Below, piece after piece: positions 43,980 to 52,024 of a DNA stretch of 64,000 nt. Below the pieces are notes generated by a model. The model worked only from the letters and a program-made list of their open reading frames with translations, did no database searches and was not told the DNA's origin. Made by a program: the position numbers and the translations under genes. Every line of letters starts with the position of its first letter. Position 1 is the stretch's first letter. Source of the stretch: Streptomyces sp. WM4235 (GTDB lineage: Bacteria > Actinomycetota > Actinomycetes > Streptomycetales > Streptomycetaceae); the NCBI RefSeq assembly GCF_001279725.1, contig NZ_LGDE01000001.1, positions 62,001 to 126,000 of the forward strand, written 5' to 3'.

Positions 43980-44420
43980 GTGACGACCATGCTGGAAACC
44001 CTCGTCGCCTTACGGCGCGGGCGAGACCTCGTCAGTCCCGAGCTGTTCGAGAAGGTCTCTGAGTTCTGCGCGGAGGAGTACGGACACGAGCTGTCCACCG
44101 CCCGCAGGATCGTGGACCAGGCCCTTGCCTTCCTCAAGGTCATGGGCGACACCCGCGCGTTCGACATGACCCCGTCGGACGCCGTTGACCCCGGGTGGCA
44201 CTCGTTCGTCCTCCACACACAGGCGTACGCCTCGTGGTGCGAGGAGCAGTTCGGGTTCTTCCTCGGGCACGAGCCGAAGGCCACCGTCCGCACGCGGCCC
44301 CTGATCGGTTCTGTGGTGGACCGCGTCAAGGACGCGGGCTTCTTCGTCGACGACCGGCTGTGGGGTGCCGCGAAGGACTGCAACCCCCCGGCCTGCTGCG
44401 GCGACGGCGACGGCTGCTGA
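43980..44420 (+). CDS. Glycine-rich-domain-protein-like small protein with Cys tail
   Basis: 146 aa. The middle block PSDAVDPGWHSFVLHTQAYASWCEEQFGFFLGHEP resembles the WHxFxLHTxxYxxFC core of GRDP-like proteins, in which His and Cys are conserved. The C-terminus is cysteine-rich (NPPACCGDGDGC). Function unknown; the pattern suggests metal binding. GTG with AGAGAGAGGG upstream. It follows the peptide-like ORF by 36 bases, and a hairpin terminator comes after it. Confidence 0.65.
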   Translation: MTTMLETLVALRRGRDLVSPELFEKVSEFCAEEYGHELSTARRIVDQALAFLKVMGDTRAFDMTPSDAVDPGWHSFVLHTQAYASWCEEQFGFFLGHEPKATVRTRPLIGSVVDRVKDAGFFVDDRLWGAAKDCNPPACCGDGDGC

Positions 44421-44436
44421 TCAACCCGAGAGATGA

Positions 44437-44465
44437 GCCCCGGGCGCGGCAAAGGCGCCCGGGGC
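44437..44465 (+). terminator. Hairpin terminator inside the small-gene island
   Basis: GCCCCGGGCGC (44437-44447) pairs perfectly with GCGCCCGGGGC (44455-44465) around a 7-base loop. It lies between the GRDP-like gene and the next ORF. Confidence 0.75.
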
Positions 44466-44490
44466 CCACCCAGGAACAGAGGTTAGCCGC

Positions 44491-44913
44491 ATGGCAGTTG
44501 TGGAGCCCTTGGCAGGGCAGAGCCGCGTGACGGTGTTCCGGATGTTCGGCACCGTGTACGGCTACGCCACCCACTCCTTGGACAGCCGGAACATTGGAGA
44601 AGTGGCGATCGTCGGCCCGCTGACTCCTGGCGTCGAGTGGGGGAGGCTGTGGGACGCGGCCCGGAAGATGTGCCGGGAGACGGAAGGGCCGGCCGATCAC
44701 GCGCGCTGGATCATGGCGCAGGCGAGCCGGTCGTTCGCGTGCGGCAGCGACGTCGTCGTGAAGCTGCCCACCGGAACGTGGAAGGTCACCTCAGGGCGAC
44801 GGGCCGAGCTTCACGGGTACTGCTACCGCGACCACCTGTGGACAGGGAACCTCACGGTCGAGGAGGTCACCCCGGACCAGGTGGCGGCGTACGAGCCGAT
44901 CTACCGGGCGTAG
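44491..44913 (+). CDS. Hypothetical protein, right end of the small-gene island
   Basis: 140 aa. I do not recognise the family. It contains MFGTVYGYATHSLDSRNIGEVAIVGPL, a GVEWGRLWDAARKMCRE segment, and two later Cys (SFACGSD, GYCYRDHL). No signal peptide or membrane segment. Weak ribosome site AGAGG. It follows a terminator, so it may have its own promoter. Confidence 0.6.
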   Translation: MAVVEPLAGQSRVTVFRMFGTVYGYATHSLDSRNIGEVAIVGPLTPGVEWGRLWDAARKMCRETEGPADHARWIMAQASRSFACGSDVVVKLPTGTWKVTSGRRAELHGYCYRDHLWTGNLTVEEVTPDQVAAYEPIYRA

Positions 44914-45037
44914 CCGACCCGACTGGGGAACGGCTCTCTCGGAACATCGCAGGTCACCGCCTCCGCCGGCTGAACCGTGGAAGCCTCGACTCGAAACGGG
45001 GAAAGGCCCCGACCTCCATGTACTGGATCAAGTGGGG

Positions 45038-46372
45038 TCAGGGTCTGAGCAGGGGCCAGACGGTGGTGGGGGCCGTGGGGCTCCAGACCACGTCGGCGTG
45101 GCCGAGGCCCGGGACGGTGGTGAAGGTGACCCGAGTGTTGCCGCACGCCCGGATCAGGTCGGCGCCCCGGGACTCGTCGCCGCGCCCCAGCTCCGCGTTG
45201 ACCCACACCACATCGGCCCGGATGCGATCCCAGGCGATCCGGTACGTGGCCTCGTCGCCCGCCCAGATCGCGGCGAGGTCCCGCATCAGGGCCGTCGGGA
45301 TCAGCCCGCTGCCCAGGGCGGCCGTGGCCGCGTGCCAGGTGGCCAACGGGGTGTGGGTGAGGGCGAACCGGTCCTCGGCGGGGGTCGCGCCGAAGACGTA
45401 CTCGCCGGCGGCGTGGCCCCGCCGGTGGATCCAGTTCGCCTCGCCGGGCAGGTCGGCGGTGCGGATCAGCGCGAAGTGGGCCAGCCCGGCGTTCGTGAAG
45501 CGCAGGTCCGGATCCGGCGGCCAGGGTACGGGGGAGGGCGAGTGCGGGTCGGTGACCGCCCGCGCGACGAGGGCGGCCAGGCCGGGATCGCTCGCGTACG
45601 TGCCGCCCGCGACCAGGTCCGCGTACACGTCCCGGGTCCTCGCCGCCCGCGCCGCCGGGTCGCCGGTGTAGGGGCCGGTGGTGTCCAGGACGAGGACCCG
45701 GCGCAGCCGCGGCGACGGGTCGTGCGAGGCGGCGTCGAGGGCCAGGGCGGCCCCGGCGGAGTGACCGGCGTACTGGTAGGGCAGTCGCAGTACGGCGTCC
45801 AGCGCGGCGACGACACCGGCGAGGTCGCGGCGGTGCGCCGCGAGCCCCCGGTCGGCGGTGACGTCGGCGACGCCGCCGGCGGCGTCCTCGCGCGGGGTGA
45901 CCCCCACGACCAACAGCCCCTGACGGCGCAGGTGGTGGGCGAGGCCGCCGCCGGCGTGGCCGTCGGGGGTGAAGTAGTCGGCGGTGAAGTTCAGGCCGCC
46001 GCCCGGCAGGAGGTACGCGATGCCGTGCGGCACCCGCGTGGTGTCCGCGAGCACCTCGACCGTGACCGGGACCGGGCCGCCGTCGTGGAGCGGGAGGGTG
46101 AGACGGATCCAACCGTCGCCGGGGAGGTAGACGGCGGTGCCCGTGCCCAGGGCGCGTTCGACGCGGGTCAGCAGGCCGGCGCCCTTCACCGCGGCCCCGG
46201 CTTCGTGCGCCACGGCGGTGATGCGGGGGGCGGGCGTCACCCGCGCCGGGCCGGCCCGCACCTGGCCCACCTGCGCGCGGCCGGCCCGCACCGGGTCGAC
46301 CCGCACCCGGTCGGCCCGCGCGTCGTCCGCGTACGGCCCGTCGGGCCGGGGCTCGCTGTGCTCTCGTCCCAT
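45038..46372 (-). CDS. Alpha/beta hydrolase with a low-complexity N-terminus
   Basis: 444 aa. The hydrolase core begins at about residue 85; the nucleophile elbow is GHSAGAALAL (Ser near 200), preceded by YLLPGGGLNFTADYFTP oxyanion region; a late His in VPGLGHADVVWSP completes the triad. Substrate unknown; the size and shape suit an esterase or lipase. The first 60 residues are Arg/Ala/Val/Asp-rich repeats (RVDPVRAGR type) encoded by imperfect GGCCCGCACC-like DNA units at about 46247-46330. It is downstream of the DUF916 gene on the same strand. Confidence 0.8.
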   Translation of the reverse strand: MGREHSEPRPDGPYADDARADRVRVDPVRAGRAQVGQVRAGPARVTPAPRITAVAHEAGAAVKGAGLLTRVERALGTGTAVYLPGDGWIRLTLPLHDGGPVPVTVEVLADTTRVPHGIAYLLPGGGLNFTADYFTPDGHAGGGLAHHLRRQGLLVVGVTPREDAAGGVADVTADRGLAAHRRDLAGVVAALDAVLRLPYQYAGHSAGAALALDAASHDPSPRLRRVLVLDTTGPYTGDPAARAARTRDVYADLVAGGTYASDPGLAALVARAVTDPHSPSPVPWPPDPDLRFTNAGLAHFALIRTADLPGEANWIHRRGHAAGEYVFGATPAEDRFALTHTPLATWHAATAALGSGLIPTALMRDLAAIWAGDEATYRIAWDRIRADVVWVNAELGRGDESRGADLIRACGNTRVTFTTVPGLGHADVVWSPTAPTTVWPLLRP

Positions 46373-46440
46373 CGCAGGTGCCTCCCCCTTGCCGGCGGCG
46401 GCCGAATGCCGTCGCCGTCAACTGGGGACACCCTCGCCGG

Positions 46441-47601
46441 TCAGGGCGTCCGCGCCAAGTGCGGTACGTCTTCCACTTGTTGTGGCCCCATGTTCCTCCT
46501 GCGGCGCAGTATCGCGAAGGCGATGCCGGCGACCGTCAACAGCAGCGCGATGCCCGCGGCGAGCCACGGTACGGCGAGGAAGTCCGTCTCGGACTCCGAG
46601 GCGAGATCCGGGTAGGCGCTCGCCCCCGCCGCCACCCTGACCGTCACCCATTCCAACTGCGGCGAGTCCGCCCACGGTTCGGTGAGCTCGATCCGTTGTC
46701 CGGGCAGCAGCACGAGCCTCGGTTCGCGGCCCGGCCGGTCCAGCACGTCCCGCCCGAACAGACCCTCGGCGGAGATCCTCACCTTCGGCTCCACGACCAC
46801 GTTGCCCCGGTTGACCAGCGCGTACGAGACGGTCGCACGCGCGTCCTTGAACCAGGGCAGCAGCGGCGCGCCCCGGCTGACCCGCACGTCCTCCACGCTC
46901 AGGCCGGGTGTCAGCGGTCCCGGTACCCGGAAGTACAGGCGGGCGCCGACCGAGCGCTTCACCCCGACCTGCACCTTGCCGTCCGCCCGGACGCCCTCCA
47001 CCGCCGTGTTCAGCGCGACGATCCCACCGACGTGATCGCCCGGGGTCGCGTCCTCCGGGACCTTCACGGTGAACGGGATGTCCTCGCGGCCCTTCGGCGC
47101 GACGGTGACGGTACCGGCGGCCCCGGTCGACAGCGCCGTCCAGGTGCCCACGTCCTTCGGCTTCGACTCGACCGGCAACAGTGCGAACGCGCCGCCCACC
47201 GGGGTGTTCACGGCGTCGGTCGCGAAGACCTGGAAGGTCAGCTCCCTGTCGGAGGAGTTCACGATCGTCACGCTGTCGCGGACGGTGCTCCCGGCCGCGC
47301 CCTGGTGGAAGAAGTACGCCCGGTCCGTCATCGCGGCACCGGCGGGCGGCGTCGGGAACACCCCCCACGTGCCGTTGTCGGCGGCCGAGGCCGAGACGGC
47401 GGGGAGCAGGCCCGCGACCGGCAGGAGCAGGCCGAGGAGCAGGCCGAGGAGGAGACCGAGGCGAAGGCGGAGGCGAAGGTCGAGGCGAAGGCCGTGGAGA
47501 GGGCCGTGGAGAGGGTCGGGGAGAGGGTCGGGGAGAGGGTCGAGGCGTCGACCGGGCCGCGGCCCGCGGGGCGTACCGGACGGGGAGGTGCGGGTGCGCA
47601 T
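46441..47601 (-). CDS. DUF916 (WxL-interacting) cell-surface protein
   Basis: 386 aa. Long signal region, with Asp-Pro-Leu and Leu-Arg-Leu repeats then a Leu-rich core and cleavage near SASAA. The DUF916 domain follows: WGVFPTPPAGAAMTDRAYFFHQGAAGSTVRDSVTIVNSSDRELTFQVFATDA, then a second beta-sandwich. A C-terminal membrane segment (WLAAGIALLLTVAGIAFAILRRRR) and short tail end it. In Firmicutes this domain belongs to the partner of WxL proteins that hold them on peptidoglycan. A WxL-like gene lies immediately upstream on the same strand. GGAG precedes the ATG. Confidence 0.85.
   Translation of the reverse strand: MRTRTSPSGTPRGPRPGRRLDPLPDPLPDPLHGPLHGLRLDLRLRLRLGLLLGLLLGLLLPVAGLLPAVSASAADNGTWGVFPTPPAGAAMTDRAYFFHQGAAGSTVRDSVTIVNSSDRELTFQVFATDAVNTPVGGAFALLPVESKPKDVGTWTALSTGAAGTVTVAPKGREDIPFTVKVPEDATPGDHVGGIVALNTAVEGVRADGKVQVGVKRSVGARLYFRVPGPLTPGLSVEDVRVSRGAPLLPWFKDARATVSYALVNRGNVVVEPKVRISAEGLFGRDVLDRPGREPRLVLLPGQRIELTEPWADSPQLEWVTVRVAAGASAYPDLASESETDFLAVPWLAAGIALLLTVAGIAFAILRRRRNMGPQQVEDVPHLARTP
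47408..47560. repeat. Purine-rich tandem repeats inside the DUF916 signal region
   Basis: On the plus strand, GAGGCGAAGG-, GAGCAGGCCGAG- and GGGAGAGGGTCG-type units recur; on the coding strand they give Leu- and Asp-Pro-Leu-rich residues. Variation in copy number could alter the signal peptide. Confidence 0.6.
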
Positions 47602-47709
47602 GGGCGGGTCTCCAGACGGGACGGTCGCGGTGGGCGGCCGGGACGACCGGCGGGTGGGGAACCGGGAGGGGGGCTGGGAAGCCGGGCAGGTGCCGGGGGA
47701 AACCGGGAA

Positions 47710-47741
47710 GGTGGTGCGGCGCCGGGGAGCGCCGCACCACC
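47710..47741 (-). terminator. Perfect 13-base hairpin between WxL-like and DUF916 genes
   Basis: GGTGGTGCGGCGC (47710-47722) pairs exactly with GCGCCGCACCACC (47729-47741) around a 6-base loop. It sits 41 bases after the WxL-like stop and 109 bases before the DUF916 start, so it may reduce read-through between the two genes. Confidence 0.75.
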
Positions 47742-47748
47742 CTGGGCC

Positions 47749-47798
47749 GGTCCCGATCAGGAGATCGAGAACCGGTTCCGATCAGGAGATCGAGAAGG
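47749..47798. repeat. 25-base tandem duplication across the WxL-like stop codon
   Basis: Two 25-base copies (47749-47773 and 47774-47798) share CCGATCAGGAGATCGAGAA. The second holds the last codons and stop of the WxL-like gene; the first is outside it. Confidence 0.75.
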
Positions 47799-49074
47799 TG
47801 ACGACCGACTGGTAGGTGTCGGCGAACATGAACGACGGGAGCTGGATCATCCCGGCGCCACCGACCGCGAACTCACCGCCGGTCAACTCGTCCCCGCCGG
47901 CGGCCTGGGAGGCCACCTGCATCGGGGTGTCCGTGATCGCCCCGGGCGTACCCGCGGTGCACGTGCTCGGGCTGTCCGGGTTGGTGACGGTGCAGGACGG
48001 CTGGATGCCGATCTGCGCCTTCGGCATGGAGTGCCCGGTCGTGGCGTTCAGGAACGGCGTACGGGTCGCCGTGACGTCCCAGCCGAGCGAGCCGCCGCGG
48101 AAGTCCTGGACGGTCGCCGCGTTGAACACGCCGACCACCGACTGGGGCTTGCCGTTGATGGTGACCGAACCGAAGTCGACGGCCGGCTGACCGTCCTTCG
48201 GGCCGAGGGCCAGCGGCCCCGGCAGCACCTCGACGTCCACGGGGTTCTTCACGCCCGCCTGGTCCTCCAGGAACACGAAGGACTTGTACGGGGTGATCGC
48301 GCCGTCGATCCTGAGGGCGTCGGCCTTCTTGGTGACCGTGACGTCGCAGGTGGCGGCGCCCGACGCGTCCGCCGTACCCGTACCGGTGTCACCGGTCGCC
48401 ACGCCCGCCAGCAGGGCGGAGCAGGTGACCGCGCCGGCCGGGAAGTTGGCGCCCGTGACGACGACGGCGGTACCCGCCTTGCCGCTGTTGGGCGTCACCC
48501 TGGTGGTGATCGGATCCTTCGGGAGGGCCTCGACCGCGACCGATCCGAGCGAGGCGCTCGGACGGGGCGCCGGGGTGCAGGTCGTGGTGAAGACCGACCC
48601 GCTGAGGTCGGCGTCGGTCACGGCCAGGTCGAGCTTGACGTCGACCGAGGTGCCCTCGGTGCCGTCCGGGATCCTGATGGTTCCGGAGAACGCCTTCGGG
48701 TCCAGGGGCTGTCCCGCCACGACGCTGACGGTCTCGGGCGGGCTGGTGACCACCTGGGTGGTCGTGCCCACCTTGAGGGTGATCTTGGAGGTGTTCACCG
48801 TCGTGACGGAGAAGCCCGGGATCAGCGGGCTCGCGCCCGGGTCGATGGTGATCGGGACGACATCGCCGGCCTTGGCGCCGTCCGGCAGGGTGACCGTGAA
48901 GTTCTGGTTGCCGGAACCGTCGGGCTGCGGCGCCGGAGCGTCGCAGTTCTCGAACACCGCTGTGGTCTTGGTCGCGGCCTGCGCCGTCCCCGCCAGACCC
49001 ACGACGCCACCCGTCAGGGCCAGGGACAGTGCGCCCGCCCCGGCCAGAACTCTTCGTCGGAACGTTGTACTCAC
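47782..49074 (-). CDS. WxL-like secreted surface protein
   Basis: 430 aa. Signal peptide at 1-33 (RRRVLAGAGALSLALTGGVVGLAGTAQA). Several Ser/Thr/Pro-rich beta domains follow; an IPT/TIG-like stretch TRVTPNSGKAGTAVVVTGANFPAG lies near 190-210. The C-terminal 160 residues resemble a WxL domain: VQDFRGGSLGWDVTATRTPF, then HSMPKAQIGIQPSC and a final TYQSVVTFSIS. No LPXTG or membrane anchor, so attachment would depend on the DUF916 partner encoded next. GTG start with AAGGAG upstream. Family call is by pattern only. Confidence 0.75.
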   Translation of the reverse strand: MSTTFRRRVLAGAGALSLALTGGVVGLAGTAQAATKTTAVFENCDAPAPQPDGSGNQNFTVTLPDGAKAGDVVPITIDPGASPLIPGFSVTTVNTSKITLKVGTTTQVVTSPPETVSVVAGQPLDPKAFSGTIRIPDGTEGTSVDVKLDLAVTDADLSGSVFTTTCTPAPRPSASLGSVAVEALPKDPITTRVTPNSGKAGTAVVVTGANFPAGAVTCSALLAGVATGDTGTGTADASGAATCDVTVTKKADALRIDGAITPYKSFVFLEDQAGVKNPVDVEVLPGPLALGPKDGQPAVDFGSVTINGKPQSVVGVFNAATVQDFRGGSLGWDVTATRTPFLNATTGHSMPKAQIGIQPSCTVTNPDSPSTCTAGTPGAITDTPMQVASQAAGGDELTGGEFAVGGAGMIQLPSFMFADTYQSVVTFSIS

Positions 49075-49337
49075 TGGGTCGCGACTCCTTCGTCAGACGA
49101 ACCCCTCCCCCCACCCGCTGTGTGGGGGAGGCCGAGCCGGTGCGGAGGCCGACATTGACGCGTCGCGGTGATGAGAAGTCAATGGCTTGCTTTCTCCCGA
49201 AGCACACACAAATTGATGTCCCATCAGAACGGGTCTGACGGGGCATCGGGTACCGACCGGTCGGTGGGCCGGCCGGGAGGTCGCGGGAGGTCCCGGGAGG
49301 TGTGGACGGGGCGGTCGGGTTGCCCGGCCGCCGGGTG

Positions 49338-50504
49338 TCAGTGGCCGCTCGGGGTGTGCAGCAGCAGGTTCGCGGTCCCCGCCGGGAGGCCGGTGATCCG
49401 GTCCCTCCCGGCGTCCCGCAGCAGGGCGGAGGTGACCTCCTCGGGGGTCTTGGCCGTGCCGCCGGCCAGGATCAACGCGGCGGCCCCCGCCACGTGCGGG
49501 GCCGCCATGGAGGTGCCGGTGGCGCGCGCGAGGGCGGTGGTGGAGCCCTTCCACGCGGACACGACGGCCACGCCCGGCGCGAAGAGGTCCACGCACCGGC
49601 CGTGGCCGGAGAACGCGGCCCCGCGGTCACCGGAGTCGGTGGCGCCCACCGTGATGGCCTGGGGGACCCGGGAGGGAGATCCGTCGCAGGCGTCCTCGGC
49701 GGAGTTCCCGGCGGCCACGGTGAAGGTGATCCCGGAGGCCACCGCTCGGACGACCGCCGCGTCCAGGGCGTAACTGCGGGCGCCCCCCATGCTCATGTTG
49801 GCCACCGCGGGCGTCTTGCCGCGGACGGCGTCCCGCACCGTCCAGTCCAGGCCGCGCAGCATGTCCGACAGTCGGCCGTCGCCCCTGCAGTCGGCCACCT
49901 TCACGGCCACGAGGGACACCCCCTTCGCGACCCCGTACGTGGCCCCGCCGATGGTGCCCGCCACGTGCGAGCCGTGCCCGTTGCAGTCGGTCGCCGTCTC
50001 GGACCGCACCGCGTTGTGGCCGAAGCGGGCGCGCCCGCCGAACTCCTGGTGCGCCGTGTTGATCCCGGTGTCCAGGACGTACGCCGTGACGCCCGCAGCC
50101 TTCGTACCGTACGTGTACGAGGCGTCGAGCGGGAGATCGCGCTGGTCGATCCGGTCCAGGGTCCAGGGCGCCTGCGGCTGTGTGTCGTCGACGTGGAACA
50201 CGGCGTCCGGTTCGACCGACGCCACCCGGGGATCGGCGGCCAGGGCCGCGGCGCGGGAGGCGGTCGTGCGCAGGGCGAACCCGTTCAGCGCGGTGTCGTA
50301 GACGGCCCGCACCTCGTCACCGGACTGCGCCGCCTCGGCGGCGAGGGCGCGCGCGGCGGCGGGCGCGCGCGTGCTGTCCTTGAGGACCACGACGTAGGGA
50401 GCGAGGGGGGCTTCGGCGGCGGCGGTCTCGCCGGCGGGCGCGGTCGACAGGGCGGCCGTCGCCAGCAGGGCGGCGGCCGGGATCAGCGCGGTGAATGCGG
50501 TCAT
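49338..50504 (-). CDS. Secreted S8 family serine peptidase (subtilisin)
   Basis: 388 aa. Signal peptide, an inhibitor I9 propeptide (YVVVLKDSTRAPAAARALAAEA to SVEPDAVFHVDD), then the subtilase domain with all three catalytic motifs: YVLDTGI (Asp), NGHGSHVAGTIGG (His) and GTSMAAPHVAGAAAL (Ser). It should degrade proteins outside the cell after autoprocessing. It shares strand and neighbourhood with the WxL-like genes, but has its own upstream region. Confidence 0.93.
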   Translation of the reverse strand: MTAFTALIPAAALLATAALSTAPAGETAAAEAPLAPYVVVLKDSTRAPAAARALAAEAAQSGDEVRAVYDTALNGFALRTTASRAAALAADPRVASVEPDAVFHVDDTQPQAPWTLDRIDQRDLPLDASYTYGTKAAGVTAYVLDTGINTAHQEFGGRARFGHNAVRSETATDCNGHGSHVAGTIGGATYGVAKGVSLVAVKVADCRGDGRLSDMLRGLDWTVRDAVRGKTPAVANMSMGGARSYALDAAVVRAVASGITFTVAAGNSAEDACDGSPSRVPQAITVGATDSGDRGAAFSGHGRCVDLFAPGVAVVSAWKGSTTALARATGTSMAAPHVAGAAALILAGGTAKTPEEVTSALLRDAGRDRITGLPAGTANLLLHTPSGH

Positions 50505-50634
50505 GCGGCCGATGCTCGGCGAGGCGCGGGCCGGGCGCGCGGAGGGTGCGCCGAGTGGGCGCACGACACGCCGCCGCACGGACGACGCGCAGCCCCGGGC
50601 GGGCCGGCCGTCGGGGCGCCCGGACGGGCGGGGA

Positions 50635-51099
50635 TCAGAGCACGGAGCCCGGAACGGGGTCGGCGGTGGCGGTGGTGTCGGCGGGCTCCGGGGCGAGGGG
50701 CCACCCGCGCATCGTGAACACGCCCTCGTCGCGGGACCCGGCGGACGCGTAGGTGGCCAGCGCGGCCTCGTTGTCCGTGTCGACCCCCACCCACATGCCG
50801 TAACAGCCCCGGGCGCGGGCCTCGTCGGCCAGGGCCAGCGTGAGGCTCCGACCGATGCCGCGCCGCCGGTACCCCTCGTCGACCGACAGCTCGTACAGGC
50901 ACATCTCGGTGCCCTTGTCGGGATGGCTCATCTCCACCCCCGAGACCATGCCGGCGGGCACGCCGTCCACGTACGCGACGAGCATCAGGTGTCCGGGCGC
51001 GGCCAGGAAACGAGCCGACCAGTCCTCGCGGGCCGGCCCGTCGAAGAGCCCCTCGGCGGCCCGCAGTTCCGCGGTGGTGAGGGCGCGGCGAATGTCCAT
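50635..51099 (-). CDS. GNAT family N-acetyltransferase
   Basis: 154 aa. The acetyl-CoA motif is YRRRGIGRSLTLALADEARARG, followed by VDTDNEAALATYASAG. The ATG at 51099 is chosen because TAGGGT (minus strand, 51107-51112) lies 7 bases upstream, giving a leaderless mRNA; a GTG at 51108 would lie over that box. Substrate unknown; the size matches small aminoglycoside- or protein-type acetyltransferases. Confidence 0.9.
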   Translation of the reverse strand: MDIRRALTTAELRAAEGLFDGPAREDWSARFLAAPGHLMLVAYVDGVPAGMVSGVEMSHPDKGTEMCLYELSVDEGYRRRGIGRSLTLALADEARARGCYGMWVGVDTDNEAALATYASAGSRDEGVFTMRGWPLAPEPADTTATADPVPGSVL

Positions 51100-51135
51100 G
51101 ACGGCCACCCTACGGCGCGCGTCCCGCGGGAGAGC

Positions 51136-51837
51136 TCAACGCCCGGACACGGCCAGGGCCGCGGCGTAGCCCGCCGGGGCCGGCAGGTCGCGCAGGGTCC
51201 AACCCGTCACCGGGGCGGGGGTGGGGCCCGAGCCGACGTACGGGTCGGTCAGCCCGAGGGCCAGGCCCGTACCGGTGGCCTTGAGGCAGGCCTCCTTGCG
51301 GGACCACAACCGGGCCATCGGCACGCGCCGTTCCGCTTCCGGGAGCGCGAGGAGTTCCGCCGTCTCCGCCGGGTGCAGGGTCCGCAGGACGTCGGCCACC
51401 GCCTGCCCGCTCGGTACGCGCTCCACGTCGACCCCCACCGGCGACCCGGCGAACGCCAGGTACGCCAGGTCCCCGCTGTGGGACAGCGAGAAGTGCACCG
51501 CGCCCCCCGCCACCGCGGGCCGGCCGTGCGGGCCGCCGCAGCACGGGCAGTCCTCGCGGACCAGCGTGACCTTCTCCGGCGCCAGCCCCAGGTAGCCGCC
51601 GAGCAGCGCGCGAAGCCCCAGGTGCGAGGCGACGTAGCGGTGCCGGTCGCCGGGGCGCAGCAGCCGGCCCGCACGGTCCTGTTCGCCGGCGTCGAGCACC
51701 GCCGACGCCTCGGCGACCGCGTGGCCGCCGACCACGTCGCGCGTGGTGTCCAGGGCCCACACGGCCACGGTCGCGCGCGCGGGGAGCGCGCCGAGTCGCG
51801 GCGCTTCACCGCCGAGTTGATTCACTTCCTCGGTCAC
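51136..51837 (-). CDS. 4'-Phosphopantetheinyl transferase, Sfp type
   Basis: 233 aa. Landmarks: HFSLSHSGDLAYLAFAG, GVDVERV (Mg/CoA site) and WSRKEACLKATGTGL. These enzymes activate carrier proteins of polyketide and non-ribosomal synthesis, or fatty acid synthase, by adding phosphopantetheine. The GTG start follows a TACCCT -10 by 6 bases (leaderless). It is not inside a visible biosynthetic cluster in this window, so it probably serves genome-wide. Confidence 0.92.
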   Translation of the reverse strand: MTEEVNQLGGEAPRLGALPARATVAVWALDTTRDVVGGHAVAEASAVLDAGEQDRAGRLLRPGDRHRYVASHLGLRALLGGYLGLAPEKVTLVREDCPCCGGPHGRPAVAGGAVHFSLSHSGDLAYLAFAGSPVGVDVERVPSGQAVADVLRTLHPAETAELLALPEAERRVPMARLWSRKEACLKATGTGLALGLTDPYVGSGPTPAPVTGWTLRDLPAPAGYAAALAVSGR

Positions 51838-52024
51838 CTGATCAGGGTAGACGAGCCACCCGCCGCCCCGGATGACCTCGTCCTGGATTCGTCGTACCGC
51901 AGACCCCGGGGGGCCATGCCCAGTGCCGTCGTCACGCCGCGAGGCGACCGGATCCGTGGGACCGAACCGCCCGGACAACCCGGAGGGCTTCGCCCCGGCC
52001 ACCGCCGCGCCCGTGCGGGACGAC

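Noticed and set aside
41430-44913. Prophage or integrative element
   Set aside because: No integrase, replication or structural gene and no flanking direct repeats were found; kept only as an accessory island.
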